NCBI GenBank assembly: GCA_000719695.1
Contig: JOHN01000035.1
Location: 17,635-81,634 of the forward strand
Direction: 5' to 3'
Length of the DNA stretch: 64,000 nucleotides
DNA from: Streptomyces sp. NRRL F-6131
GTDB taxonomy: Bacteria; Actinomycetota; Actinomycetes; Streptomycetales; Streptomycetaceae
Below, one piece after another: positions 42,863-51,536 of the stretch. The notes below the pieces were generated by a model. The model had not been told where the DNA came from, ran no database searches, and saw nothing but the letters and a program-made list of their open reading frames with translations. Made by a program: the position numbers and the translations under genes. Position 1 is the first letter of the stretch. Each line of letters opens with the position of its first letter.

Positions 42863-45388
42863 TCAGTCCTTGTCGGGGACGGCCAGGATGCACAGCAGGG
42901 AGCAGGCGACCGCCGCCGACGGGGCGGTGGTGGTCGGCGGGGTGCCGGGCGGCGAGTTGGCGGGGACGAAGCTCGCGGACGCCGTGTTCTTCAGCGGCAG
43001 CGCCAGCAGGAAGGAGTCGCAGTAGACCCGGCGGGTGGTCCCGGCGGGCAGGGTGAAGGTGCCGGCCGCCTTGCGGCACCCGGGGGTGACGGCGTCGTTG
43101 ACGGTGACGGCGGTGGCGTCGACGGGGCCCGCGTTGGTGACGGTGATCCGCCAGTGGGCCGTGCCGAGGAGGCCGAGCAGGCCGACCGGACTGGTCTTGG
43201 CCCACGGGCCGGGGCCGCCGGGACCGCAGTCGTGCCAGTTGGCGGACCCGCAGATCTCCTTCTCCACGGTGACCTTCGGCCGGCACTCGGCGCCCGGGGC
43301 GACGGCGGTGGTGACGGTGTTGGAGGTGAGCGCGCCGGTGGCGTCGGTGCCGGTCGCGGTGTTGGTGACGCTGGTGGTCGCGCAGTCGGCGGTCACCGTG
43401 GTGCGGAAGCAGATCTGCGGCGCGTCGCCCCGGTACTCCACGACCAGCGCCGGGTGGTTGTCGGGAGTGAAGTCACCGGTGCCGGTGAGGACGAGCTGCG
43501 CGGTGACGGTCAGCGCGGGGTGCGCCGAGGCGTCGATGCCGGACAGGTCGACCGTGCCGTCGGGGGCGAGGGGCGGCGCGGGCACGGGCGTGCCGTCCGG
43601 GTCGGTGACGAGCACCCGGGAGGAGGCCAGGTCGACGTGGGCGAGGTCGATGTCGGTCAGCCGGGCCCGGGTGTAGCCCTGGACGTGGCCGGTGCCGCCG
43701 TCGCAGGCGAAGTCGGCGGGCCTGAGGGTGACGGCGGCGCCGCTGTGCACGCAGGGGCTGGCGGCGGTCGCCGGGTCGAGCGAGAACAGGACGCCCGCGT
43801 CGCCGAGGCCGACCAGGCAGCGGGTGGTGGCGTCGTAGGTGTAGCCGTAGTCGCGGGTGGCGCCGCCGTTGACGCCCGGGTGGGTGGCGGGCAGCGGGAA
43901 GCCCGCGCACGGCGCGTCGTGGGTCCAGTCGTGGCAGACCGTCGCTCCGGCCACGGGCCCGCCCCAGGCGGGGAAGTAGCTGCGGGTCACGCCGTCCGCG
44001 GTGACCGTCTCCGGGCTGAACGTCAGCACGTTGCCGGCCAGCACCGCCAGGGTGGTGGGCGCGGTGCGGGGGGAGCCGTCGAGGCCGTAGCAGGTGGTGA
44101 GGACGGTGGCCCCGCCGACGGTGCTGGTGCAGACGCCGTCGGGCTGTCCGGTGGTGGCGTAGGAGGGGAAGATCCCGTAGGCGTAGTAGCCGGCGTTCGG
44201 TCCCGCGGGGTGCGGGGTGGTCCAGCCGGCGCAGGAAGCCAGGGCCGTGGTGTCGAAGCAGCCGAGGACGGGCGGTCCGGCGGCCGTGGAGCCGGAGGTC
44301 TGCGGCGAGGAGGAGGCGAAGACCTTGTCCCCGACCACCGTCAGCGCGCCGAGGTAGAGGGCGTTCGGGGTGCTCGGCAGGTCGTGGTTGGGGGCGACGA
44401 CCGGCGCGTACGGCTGGCCGGCGCAGGGGGTGCGGGTGGCCAGCGTCATGCACAGCACCTGGCCGGTGGTGGCGACCCCGTACAGGTTGCCGCCGGAGCG
44501 GACCACACCGGCCAGGCCGTTGGCGCTGCTGGGCGAGGCGCCGCTGGTGGCCAGGGCGGTGAAGCCGCAGTTGGCGTGCGCGCCGAGGTCCAGGCAACCG
44601 ACGCCGACCGCGGTCTGTGTGACGGCCGGGTAGAACAGCAGGTTCGGCTGCTGCGGGTCGAGCACGTACTGCGGGGTCAGCGGGCTGCCGATGTCACCGG
44701 TGGAGCCGGTGCCGAGCGGGCCGGCGGCGGTGTTCAGCGGACGCGGCCACGGCCCGCCGGCGCACAGCTGCCCGGTGGACAGGCTGTTGCACACCACCTG
44801 CGGGGCGCCGCGCGCGGCGTGGTGGTAGATGCTCCAGGACTGCACCTCGCCGGACGCCGTCCGGTACAGCACGGGCGTGAACCCGTCGCCGCCGGTCGCC
44901 TGGGCCGTGGCCCGGACGGGCGCGAGCAGCGGCGCGGACAACCCGGTGCCGCCGGACCGCGCCACCGGGTTCTCGGCGCGGACGGCGACGGTCGCCGCCC
45001 CCGGGTCGGTGCCGGTGAAGGTGGTCCCGTCGGTGGACCACGACGGCGTCCACCCGGGCGGGACGCGCAGCGAGCCGGGCACGTAGGTCTGCGCCGTCCC
45101 CGCCCCGGCCACCCGGTCGGTGACGACGGCCGGCGCGGCCGCGCCGTCGGTGGTGCCGTTCCCGTACTGGACGGTCCAGTTGAGGGTGTCCCCGTGGTCG
45201 GCCGCGGCCGCCCCGGGATGGGTGACGTTCTGCAGGCTCTTCACCAGGGTGGACGCCGCGGCGTCGGCACCGGCGGCCCGGGGCGCGAGGCCGGCCGGAC
45301 CGAACAGGAGGAGGGCGGTGGCGAGGACGGCGGCCAGAACGGCGCGCGGCGAACGGATCGGAACGGGCGGACGCGGGCTTCTCAGCAC
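42863..45388 (-). CDS. Large secreted cysteine-rich protein with DUF11-like repeat
   Basis: 841 aa from GTG 45388, chosen for AGGTGGAG 5 bases upstream (an in-frame TTG lies 30 bases further up). N-terminal signal peptide ~20-45. A DUF11-type beta domain occurs at ~55-130 (HGDTLNWTVQYGNGTTDGAA) and again at ~770-840 (AHWRITVTNAGPVDATAVTV). Between them, ~400 residues look like a beta-propeller with repeating blades that carry paired cysteines (VVCNSLSTGQLCAGGPW, VLCMTLATRTPCAGQPY, CFDTTALASCAGW). No sortase signal or C-terminal anchor is evident. Possibly an adhesive or surface-coat protein. Confidence 0.75.
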   Translation of the reverse strand: MLRSPRPPVPIRSPRAVLAAVLATALLLFGPAGLAPRAAGADAAASTLVKSLQNVTHPGAAAADHGDTLNWTVQYGNGTTDGAAAPAVVTDRVAGAGTAQTYVPGSLRVPPGWTPSWSTDGTTFTGTDPGAATVAVRAENPVARSGGTGLSAPLLAPVRATAQATGGDGFTPVLYRTASGEVQSWSIYHHAARGAPQVVCNSLSTGQLCAGGPWPRPLNTAAGPLGTGSTGDIGSPLTPQYVLDPQQPNLLFYPAVTQTAVGVGCLDLGAHANCGFTALATSGASPSSANGLAGVVRSGGNLYGVATTGQVLCMTLATRTPCAGQPYAPVVAPNHDLPSTPNALYLGALTVVGDKVFASSSPQTSGSTAAGPPVLGCFDTTALASCAGWTTPHPAGPNAGYYAYGIFPSYATTGQPDGVCTSTVGGATVLTTCYGLDGSPRTAPTTLAVLAGNVLTFSPETVTADGVTRSYFPAWGGPVAGATVCHDWTHDAPCAGFPLPATHPGVNGGATRDYGYTYDATTRCLVGLGDAGVLFSLDPATAASPCVHSGAAVTLRPADFACDGGTGHVQGYTRARLTDIDLAHVDLASSRVLVTDPDGTPVPAPPLAPDGTVDLSGIDASAHPALTVTAQLVLTGTGDFTPDNHPALVVEYRGDAPQICFRTTVTADCATTSVTNTATGTDATGALTSNTVTTAVAPGAECRPKVTVEKEICGSANWHDCGPGGPGPWAKTSPVGLLGLLGTAHWRITVTNAGPVDATAVTVNDAVTPGCRKAAGTFTLPAGTTRRVYCDSFLLALPLKNTASASFVPANSPPGTPPTTTAPSAAVACSLLCILAVPDKD

Positions 45389-45671
45389 AGGTTCTCCACC
45401 TCTGACTCTGATCAGCAAGTGTGTCCTGACGGACCGTCAGGACGGGCCGCCGATCAGATTAGAGGGACGGAAAGCGCGAGCCGGAGCGATGTTCCCTATT
45501 GATCGCATCATGAACGAATCCGACCGCAGGCCGACCGTGGCCGCGCCTTCCAGGTTCTCGACCACGGACCGCCGAGGACGGGCCGCCGCCCTGCGACGAA
45601 GCCGGGCACCTCCAACACCAGGTGCGGGTCATCCGAGGGGCCTCACCGGGGACACGTCCGGAGGAGAGAGC

Positions 45672-46025
45672 CTAAACGCTCAACCGCTCCCAGAGAGGCA
45701 GCTCCAGGACGCCGAGGTCGTCCCACACACAGACCTCCAGGGTCGACAGGTACCCCCCGAACGCGAAAACCATCGCCTGCCCGATGTGCTCGCCGTCGAC
45801 GGTCGTGATGTCTCCGTCGGCTATGACCGGACTCCGCTCCACCACCGGCCCAGCCGCCACGGCGCCCCCGTCGACGCGCAGGTCCACAGTTGGACACCCG
45901 CATGTGCATCCAGGTCTCATCAGCACGTGGGACACCTGTGCGCGGTATGCCCGGTCGGCTTCAGTGTCCCCGGCCAACAGCAACTCCAAGGACCGACGCA
46001 CATCCTCGCTGAGCGGTCCCCACAT
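45672..46025 (-). CDS. Hypothetical cysteine-motif protein
   Basis: 117 aa from ATG 46025; the frame extends further upstream to 46262 without a clear start or ribosome site. An acidic N-terminal helix (LSEDVRRSLELLLAGDTEAD) precedes CTCGCPTVDLRVDGGAV, then a C-terminal beta part (MVFAFGGYLSTLEVCVWDD). The CxCxC cluster followed by VDL is seen in a family of small actinobacterial proteins of unknown role. No signal peptide. Confidence 0.6.
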   Translation of the reverse strand: MWGPLSEDVRRSLELLLAGDTEADRAYRAQVSHVLMRPGCTCGCPTVDLRVDGGAVAAGPVVERSPVIADGDITTVDGEHIGQAMVFAFGGYLSTLEVCVWDDLGVLELPLWERLSV

Positions 46026-46287
46026 CTCTGGTGCCCATCTCCTGATCGCTGGGTATCGGCGCTGCGACGCCCCGAGGCCACAGGGTCCTCCGTCCCACGT
46101 GACAGAACAGTCTATTCCCTGCTGACCTGCGAGATCAGGTTGACTACCATGACCGTGAAGAACCACGACCGGCCGGTGGGCGCGTTGCTGGCGAAGTGGG
46201 GTCCGTAGGGGGGCAGGCGCCGTCACGAGGCGGTGAGCGAACTCGGCCGTGCAGTCGCCCAAGCGCGGCCTGGGGCATCATGACGGC

Positions 46288-46608
46288 ATGATCTCTTGGA
46301 TTCGACATCGACATCGAGATCGGTGTCGCGGCAAGCAGCGGGCGCGAGAAGCCTCGTGGGTGGAGGAGCGGGCAGAGCTGACGGCGGACTCCGACAGCCT
46401 GACCGTGGTCTTCGAACCTATGGGTGCTCTCTACGAGATCCAGCCGGGAGAGACCCTCACCATGGTCTTCAACGGGCCGACGAACCATCCCGGTTCTGTC
46501 GTGCACCGAGCAGACTACATTTCGGTTTCCGAAGGCCTTGTGGGTCGTATGAGCGCGTTCGACTCGGCAGGGAATGAGATCGACCTCGCGACCGGGGCGC
46601 CCTGCTGA
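46288..46608 (+). CDS. Hypothetical protein
   Basis: 106 aa. Basic N-terminus (WIRHRHRDRCRGKQRAREAS) and a beta-rich remainder (SLTVVFEPMGALYEIQPGET, LTMVFNGPTNHPGS). Start is uncertain because the ribosome site is weak; ATG 46288 is the first in frame with a plausible context. No family recognised. Many Streptomyces genomes carry small genes of this type next to immunity-like proteins. Confidence 0.5.
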   Translation: MISWIRHRHRDRCRGKQRAREASWVEERAELTADSDSLTVVFEPMGALYEIQPGETLTMVFNGPTNHPGSVVHRADYISVSEGLVGRMSAFDSAGNEIDLATGAPC

Positions 46609-46829
46609 GCTCCCACTCCGTGCCGCCTACGCCTGACCCTCACCGGCCGGGGTACGTCGGCGCAGGGCCTTTCGTGCGCCGCTCGCGGATCGTACCGAGG
46701 ACGGTCCACCGCACGCTCGATGCAGGGCCCGGCCGTCCGCTGCCGGCGCCGTGATCGTGGCCGACCACCGGAATCACGTCGGCGGGCCCCGGCGGCCGAC
46801 GGTGGTGGGGGCGGTGCCACAATGACGTC

Positions 46830-47525
46830 GTGAACCCGACCAGCAAGATCATCGTCGCCCTGGACTGCGACAACCGGGCCGCCGCCGATGCGGTCGTGGA
46901 GCGGCTGGGCGAGGAGTGCGGTTTCTACAAGGTCGGCCTGGAGCTGCTCACCGCGGTGGGGCCGGAGATCGTCAAGGACCTTGTCGCCCGGGGCAAGGAG
47001 GTCTTCCTGGACCTCAAGCTCTTCGAGATCCCGAACTCGGTTGCCAGTGCGGTTCGCGTCGCCGGATCCCTGGGCGTCTCCATGGTCACCGTCCACGGGA
47101 TGGGCGGAAGCTCCATCATGTCCGCCGCGGTCGAGGCTGCCCGGGATTTTCCTTCGCTGCGCGTCCTGGCCCTGACCGTGGTCACCAGCATGACCGACGC
47201 GGATCTCGAGGACATCGGCGTGGACGATGCGGTGGACCGGCAGGTTCTGCGGCTGGCCCGGCTCGCGCAGAAGGCCGGCTGCCACGGGGTGATCGCTTCG
47301 CCGCAGGACGTCGCGGCCCTGCGCGGCGCACTGGGGCCCGGTGCCCTGATCGTCACACCGGGTGTCACCCTGCCCGGCGGATCCCCGGCCGAGCACGCCC
47401 GCCCGGGCACACCGCGTGCGGCGATCGACGCCGGGGCCTCGCACGTCGTCGTCGGCCGCTCGGTCACCCGTGCCGCGGACCCGGGAGCCGGCTTCCGTCT
47501 CGTGCGCGCGAGCCTCGCTCCGTAG
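46830..47525 (+). CDS. pyrF: Orotidine-5'-phosphate decarboxylase, type I (PyrF-like)
   Basis: 231 aa, GTG start. The OMP-decarboxylase barrel is clear: IIVALDCDNRAAAD, FYKVGLELL (Lys34), the active-site strand FLDLKLFEIPNSVASAV (Asp61, Lys63, Glu66), MVTVHGMGG, LIVTPGV and VVGRSVTRA at the phosphate site. The standard tetrad is Lys-Asp-Lys-Asp; the last Asp is Glu here. Length and motifs fit the short type I enzyme, whereas the housekeeping streptomycete PyrF is a longer type II protein, so this is probably a second copy or a specialised relative. No other pyrimidine gene is near. Confidence 0.82.
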   Translation: MNPTSKIIVALDCDNRAAADAVVERLGEECGFYKVGLELLTAVGPEIVKDLVARGKEVFLDLKLFEIPNSVASAVRVAGSLGVSMVTVHGMGGSSIMSAAVEAARDFPSLRVLALTVVTSMTDADLEDIGVDDAVDRQVLRLARLAQKAGCHGVIASPQDVAALRGALGPGALIVTPGVTLPGGSPAEHARPGTPRAAIDAGASHVVVGRSVTRAADPGAGFRLVRASLAP

Positions 47526-47602
47526 CGGTCGGGCCCGCGGCCGACCGATCGCACCTGTCCTCCCGTCGCACCGAAGCGCCCGACGGCTACTCCCACGGGG
47601 CC

Positions 47603-48462
47603 GTGAACGAGTCGCAGCATGCCCCGCCCCACGACACCACGACGGCCGCCGACCTGATCAAGCTCGTGCTGGCCCCGGCGTCCGTGCTCGCGGCGCTGAT
47701 GTTCTACGCCGGCATCCTCTACGCGGACGCCTACTACCGCTCGTTCCAGGTCTCCGCGATGTCGCTCGGCTTCGGCTTCCCCGAGCTGGCCCTGCAGAGC
47801 CTGCGGCTGGTGACCGTCCCGCTCGTGATCGCGGTCGCGTGGCGCTGTTGCTCACCCGACTCCCGGCGCTGCTCGCGCGGTTTCCGGAACCCGTCACGGG
47901 CACCGGCCGCCGCGCCTTCGCGCTGCTCGCGCGCTGGAACCTGCTGGTCGTCCTCGTGGGCTCGGTCTTCTGCTCGCCTGGCGTCCGCTCCAGCTCCACG
48001 GGTGGGCCGGCTCGCACCGGTGGTGTTGGCGGTCGGGCTGCTGCTGGGACAGAGCGGAGCCGCCAACGGCGGGCGACGGCCCACCGGCCTGCTCGCCCAC
48101 GCCCTCCCCGTACTGGCCGGGCCGGCGTGGTGTTCCTGCTCTGGGCCGTGGCGCTGGTGGCCGGCCGGCTCGGCGGGCAGGACGGTCGCAGGGACGCCGA
48201 GCACCTGGCGGACCGTACCGCGGTGGTCGTCTACAGCGCGGACCGCCTCATGCTGGGCAGCCTCCCCGCGCAGGACGAGGTCTGCCTCGATGCCGGCGTC
48301 CCGTCCCCCTACCCCTACCGCTGCACCGGCCGACGGCTGCTGGCCGCGCGCGGCGGGCGCTACCACGTGTTGCCCGTCGGCCGGCGGCGGGGGATCGACC
48401 CGCTGTACGTGGTCAACGAGGGCCCGGGCCTCCGCGTCGAACTGGTCGCCGGGACCCGCTGA
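47603..48462 (+). pseudogene. Membrane protein broken by about four single-base shifts
   Basis: From GTG 47603 the frame encodes ADLIKLVLAPASVLAALMFY and YRSFQVSAMSLGFGFPELAL, then near 47,840 the sequence LLTRLPALLARFPEPVTGTG continues in another frame, near 47,970 LLAWRPLQLHGWAG in a third, near 48,020 LAPVVLAVGLLLGQSG in the first again, and near 48,125 VVFLLWAVALVAGRLGG to the stop at 48462. Each step moves the frame by the same amount, as if one base were missing. Rejoined, it is a ~290-residue protein with about four membrane segments and an exposed C-terminal domain. Either a decayed gene or clustered sequence errors. Confidence 0.7.
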
Positions 48463-48549
48463 GCCGGGCCGGCGGCATCAATGTCAGTGCTGTGCTCTAC
48501 CTTGCGCCTTGGCAACTGGCACCGGGTCCGGACAAGTGAGGCTGACGCC

Positions 48550-49911
48550 ATGAAGAGGTGCGCTGCGTGCAACGCGGACATCAGCCATCGGCACGGGCTC
48601 GCCAAGTACTGCTCGGACGCCTGCGCTCTTGAGGCACGACGGCCGGCCGTGCTCACCTGCCAGGAGTGCGGCGCCCCGTTCGCGCGGCCGAGCCGTCCTG
48701 GCGCGCCTCCTCGTTACTGCTCCGAGGAGCACCGGGCCACCGCGGCGGCCCGCCAGTCCAGGAGCCATCACGCGGCCCGTATGAAAGAACTGCGACTGCA
48801 CCGCGGTGCCAGAAGGTGCGAAGTGTGCGGCACTGAGATCAACCATCTCAAGGCCTACGCGAAGTACTGCGGCCAGCAGTGCCGTTACAAAGCCCAGGGG
48901 CACGATTCCCATCGGCCGGCGATGTCGCACGAGGAGCGGCTGGAGAGGCGACGCCAGAGGCGCGCGGCAGCAAGGCCGGTCTCCTTGACCCTCCAGTGCG
49001 GAAGCTGCTGGAACAGCTTCGAACACCCTGGCGCACAAAAGGGGCGCAAGCCGCAGGACTGCCAGTCGTGCCGAGAGCTCAAGAAGCCGAAGGTGCGGTC
49101 GGAGCCGATCCCCTGTCAAGGTTGCGCCCTGCCTGTCCCGATCGACCGAGGGCCCCTCGCGCTCTACTGTTCAACCGGATGCCAGGCGGCCACGAACAAC
49201 TCGGCCCAGATGGAGCGGCGAAAGGCCGAAAGAAGGACGGCAAAACAAGAGAGGCAGTGCGCGGTCTGCGGAGAACCCATCGACGTGGAAGAGCACGGCC
49301 TCCGCAAGTACTGCGGCCGCGGTTGCTGGTACCGAGCCAACTACACGCCGAAGTCCAGGGACCACTCGTGCACCTGGTGCGGCGGGAGCATGCACCATCG
49401 TTCGGCGACCGCCAGGTTCTGCGGGCAGCCCTGCTATCTGAAGGCACAGTACAAGCGGAAGGTCGGAACGGCTCTCCGGTCGCGACCGTGCACGTACTGC
49501 GGCGAGGCGATGCCTCTGTCCACAGCGAACCGCCTTTTCTGCTCGCCCCGATGCTCCCGGCGCTCCTACTTCGTGGAGAACCGGGAAAAGGTACGTGCCG
49601 CGAAGCGTCGAGGAAATCATCAGCGCCGAGCCATGCTGGCCAACGCCAAGCGGTACCGTGTGACGGAGCGTGACCTCGCGCGTCTGTGGGGGCGGTACGG
49701 GAGGGCCTGTGCCTATTGTGGCGAGAAGTCCGGCCCGCTTCACCAGGAGCACATCGTGCCGCTAGCCCGAGGTGGAGATGACGGTATCGGAAATCTCGCG
49801 CCGGCATGCCAGGAGTGCAACCTCGCCAAGGGAGATCGGACGATCATGGAGTGGCGACTCGGAAAGAAGTCACCCCGCTATCGAGTCGCCTCCCAGTACA
49901 CGGAATGCTAA
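48550..49911 (+). CDS. HNH endonuclease with eight zinc-binding modules
   Basis: 453 aa from ATG 48550 (ATG 48481 upstream is possible). Eight short treble-clef-like modules run in series, each CxxC followed by YC/FC-x-x-x-C or H: CAAC/YCSDAC (residues ~4-24), CQEC/YCSEEH, CEVC/YCGQQC, CGSC/CQSC, CQGC/YCSTGC, CAVC/YCGRGC, CTWC/FCGQPC and CTYC/FCSPRC. Basic linkers join them. Residues ~387-435 form a complete HNH nuclease: CAYCGE, HQEHIVPLARGG, NLAPACQECNLAKGDR. HNH domains cut DNA with one metal ion; the finger array could read DNA sequence or structure. No partner methylase or integrase is near. Confidence 0.8.
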   Translation: MKRCAACNADISHRHGLAKYCSDACALEARRPAVLTCQECGAPFARPSRPGAPPRYCSEEHRATAAARQSRSHHAARMKELRLHRGARRCEVCGTEINHLKAYAKYCGQQCRYKAQGHDSHRPAMSHEERLERRRQRRAAARPVSLTLQCGSCWNSFEHPGAQKGRKPQDCQSCRELKKPKVRSEPIPCQGCALPVPIDRGPLALYCSTGCQAATNNSAQMERRKAERRTAKQERQCAVCGEPIDVEEHGLRKYCGRGCWYRANYTPKSRDHSCTWCGGSMHHRSATARFCGQPCYLKAQYKRKVGTALRSRPCTYCGEAMPLSTANRLFCSPRCSRRSYFVENREKVRAAKRRGNHQRRAMLANAKRYRVTERDLARLWGRYGRACAYCGEKSGPLHQEHIVPLARGGDDGIGNLAPACQECNLAKGDRTIMEWRLGKKSPRYRVASQYTEC

Positions 49912-49915
49912 CGAG

Positions 49916-50251
49916 TCACCATTCGATGCGGACGTGGACAATATTATTTGAGCCGGGGTCGCCACTGACCGTGATCTTGTAATGCAGGTCAACGGCGGCG
50001 GGCACGGCAAACGACAAGCCCACGTCATCGGTACCGTTCGTATCCGTTTCTTGCCTGTCGGTGTAGGTTGCGCCCTGGTCATCCTCGGACCATATGTCGA
50101 CGCTGATGTGTGTTGCGTATGCGCTGGAGAATGAGAACGACGCAGAGGTTGAGCTTTGATTGACAATCTTGCCGTCAATGGGAGTGAAGCTCGACATCTG
50201 AAATGACGAACTGGACATGATCTCCTCGCTAACTCCGGACGGGACCGCCAT
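49916..50251 (-). CDS. Small beta-rich hypothetical protein
   Basis: 111 aa from ATG 50251, or 100 aa from ATG 50218, which has GAGGAG only 3 bases upstream. Ser/Thr/Asp-rich with alternating strands (SFSFSSAYATHISVDIWSED, AVDLHYKITVSGDPGSNN), acidic, no cysteine and no signal peptide. Its G+C and codon use are lower than neighbours. It is convergent with the HNH gene and lies downstream of a similar-sized gene on the same strand. No family recognised. Confidence 0.55.
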   Translation of the reverse strand: MAVPSGVSEEIMSSSSFQMSSFTPIDGKIVNQSSTSASFSFSSAYATHISVDIWSEDDQGATYTDRQETDTNGTDDVGLSFAVPAAVDLHYKITVSGDPGSNNIVHVRIEW

Positions 50252-50369
50252 TTACCCCGGGTCCACCGTCTCGGGAACTCCACAGCACGGGAAGCCAGGG
50301 GATGAGGCGCTTACGTTGTTCTCCTGTTTCGGGGAGCCGGCGTGCCCCCTCTGTCCAGGATCGGCGCAG

Positions 50370-50732
50370 TCATGACCAGTCGGAGTCAAATATGGAGAAT
50401 CGGACTCCTGCGATTCCTTCTGGATTTTCACCGGTCCCGCCCGAGCAGGCCCCGCCCTCTTCCGCTGAAAGGAAATAGTGGGCGGCCGTCGGATACGGGG
50501 TGTGTCCCAAATCGTCTCGCTCCAAATTCCAGTTGAAAAGCTGCGTCTCTTGTCCCCCTGGCGCGATCGAGCCGAAAGTCCCGTCGGCGAAGTTTCCGGT
50601 CCCAAAGGGGGCTGCCGTAAGTCGCACTGTGCCGCCCGTGGCGATAGTGCGACTTGATTTGTTGAATATCGTTGCCAGGATCGTGGCGCTGGACGCGTTC
50701 GAGTCCACACCAGCCGCGTCGATCTCTGTCAT
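50370..50732 (-). CDS. Small beta-rich hypothetical protein
   Basis: 120 aa, ATG with GGAG 7 bases upstream. The sequence suggests a beta-sandwich (SSATILATIFNKSSRTIATG, GTVRLTAAPFGTGNFADG) with an aromatic patch (QLFNWNLERDDLG) and no signal peptide. Like its neighbour it is less GC-rich than the window. The two, 118 bases apart on the same strand, may be co-transcribed. No family recognised. Confidence 0.6.
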   Translation of the reverse strand: MTEIDAAGVDSNASSATILATIFNKSSRTIATGGTVRLTAAPFGTGNFADGTFGSIAPGGQETQLFNWNLERDDLGHTPYPTAAHYFLSAEEGGACSGGTGENPEGIAGVRFSIFDSDWS

Positions 50733-51536
50733 TGCGCATCTCCGATCTCGCGATTGTCAGCCGGCAACCACTGGATCGTCACGGTCTTGTCGCGCCGCCG
50801 CTGTTGATATTCGCCGTCGTGGCGTATCTCGCAGGAGGTCGCATTGTCGGGATGCGCCGCTCCGACGAGCGTCAACGGATGATTGTGGTCTCGGTATCGA
50901 AACGCTCGTCCGGTACGTCGGCTACCGGATCGACCCGTAAAAGTGAACCGATGCCATGATCACTCCACCTCGTGCGGCTACACCTCTTTACCCACGATCT
51001 CGCAGCCGTCACGGCGCTGCAACTCGACTGACGACAGGGGAGGCAACAGTTTCTCATGGGGTGTTTTGATCCAGCGTCACCTGGAGGTGCCTGCGGTGAG
51101 CAGGGCGGACCACCGGTGATCAGGTGGAATCACCTGCTGCGGTCCTGCGGCAGGTGCGCTGAAAAGTCTCGTGCTCGCTCGAATGTGCTGATCAGGCGAT
51201 GCCCAGAAGGTCGAGTGGGCGGGTGAAGGGTTCGTTAGACGTGTGGGGGAGGCCGGCTGCGGTGCGGCCGGGCCGGTTCCCGGCCTCGTGAAGGGTGGTC
51301 CGGGGCCGTCCGGGGTGGCGGTCCTGGTCGCGCCTGACGCCATGTCGCACCGCGGTGGCTTGGCGGGGCGCGCGATCGCACTGACTGGCGTGTTCAGGCC
51401 AAGTTAAGTCCTTCACTGGCCAACCACCGGACATCCACAAGATCTCCGAACTAAGGTAAGCCGAATCTACCGCTCGGCCATCCCCCGCCCAGCGGGCATC
51501 GAGCATGCCCGCCGCCAGGACTGGAGTGAACCGACC
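50733..51536. other. Less GC-rich intergenic stretch with possible gene fragments
   Basis: 804 bases without a complete gene. A plus-strand frame near 50,800-50,900 encodes LIFAVVAYLAGGRIVGMRRS followed by DERQRMI, like the tail of a membrane protein, but has no start or full domain. Near 51,190-51,350 a minus-strand frame ends NEPFTRPLDLLGIA without recognisable origin. The last ~60 bases hold the promoter and GGAG site of the secreted four-repeat gene. Confidence 0.4.

Noticed and set aside
42773..45502. 909-residue Gly/Val/Arg-rich frame on the plus strand
   Set aside because: Antisense to the secreted cysteine-rich protein, which has a signal peptide and repeats.
51192..51350. Transposase remnant on the minus strand ending NEPFTRPLDLLGIA
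   Set aside because: No catalytic motif, inverted ends or target duplication could be found, so no mobile element is claimed.
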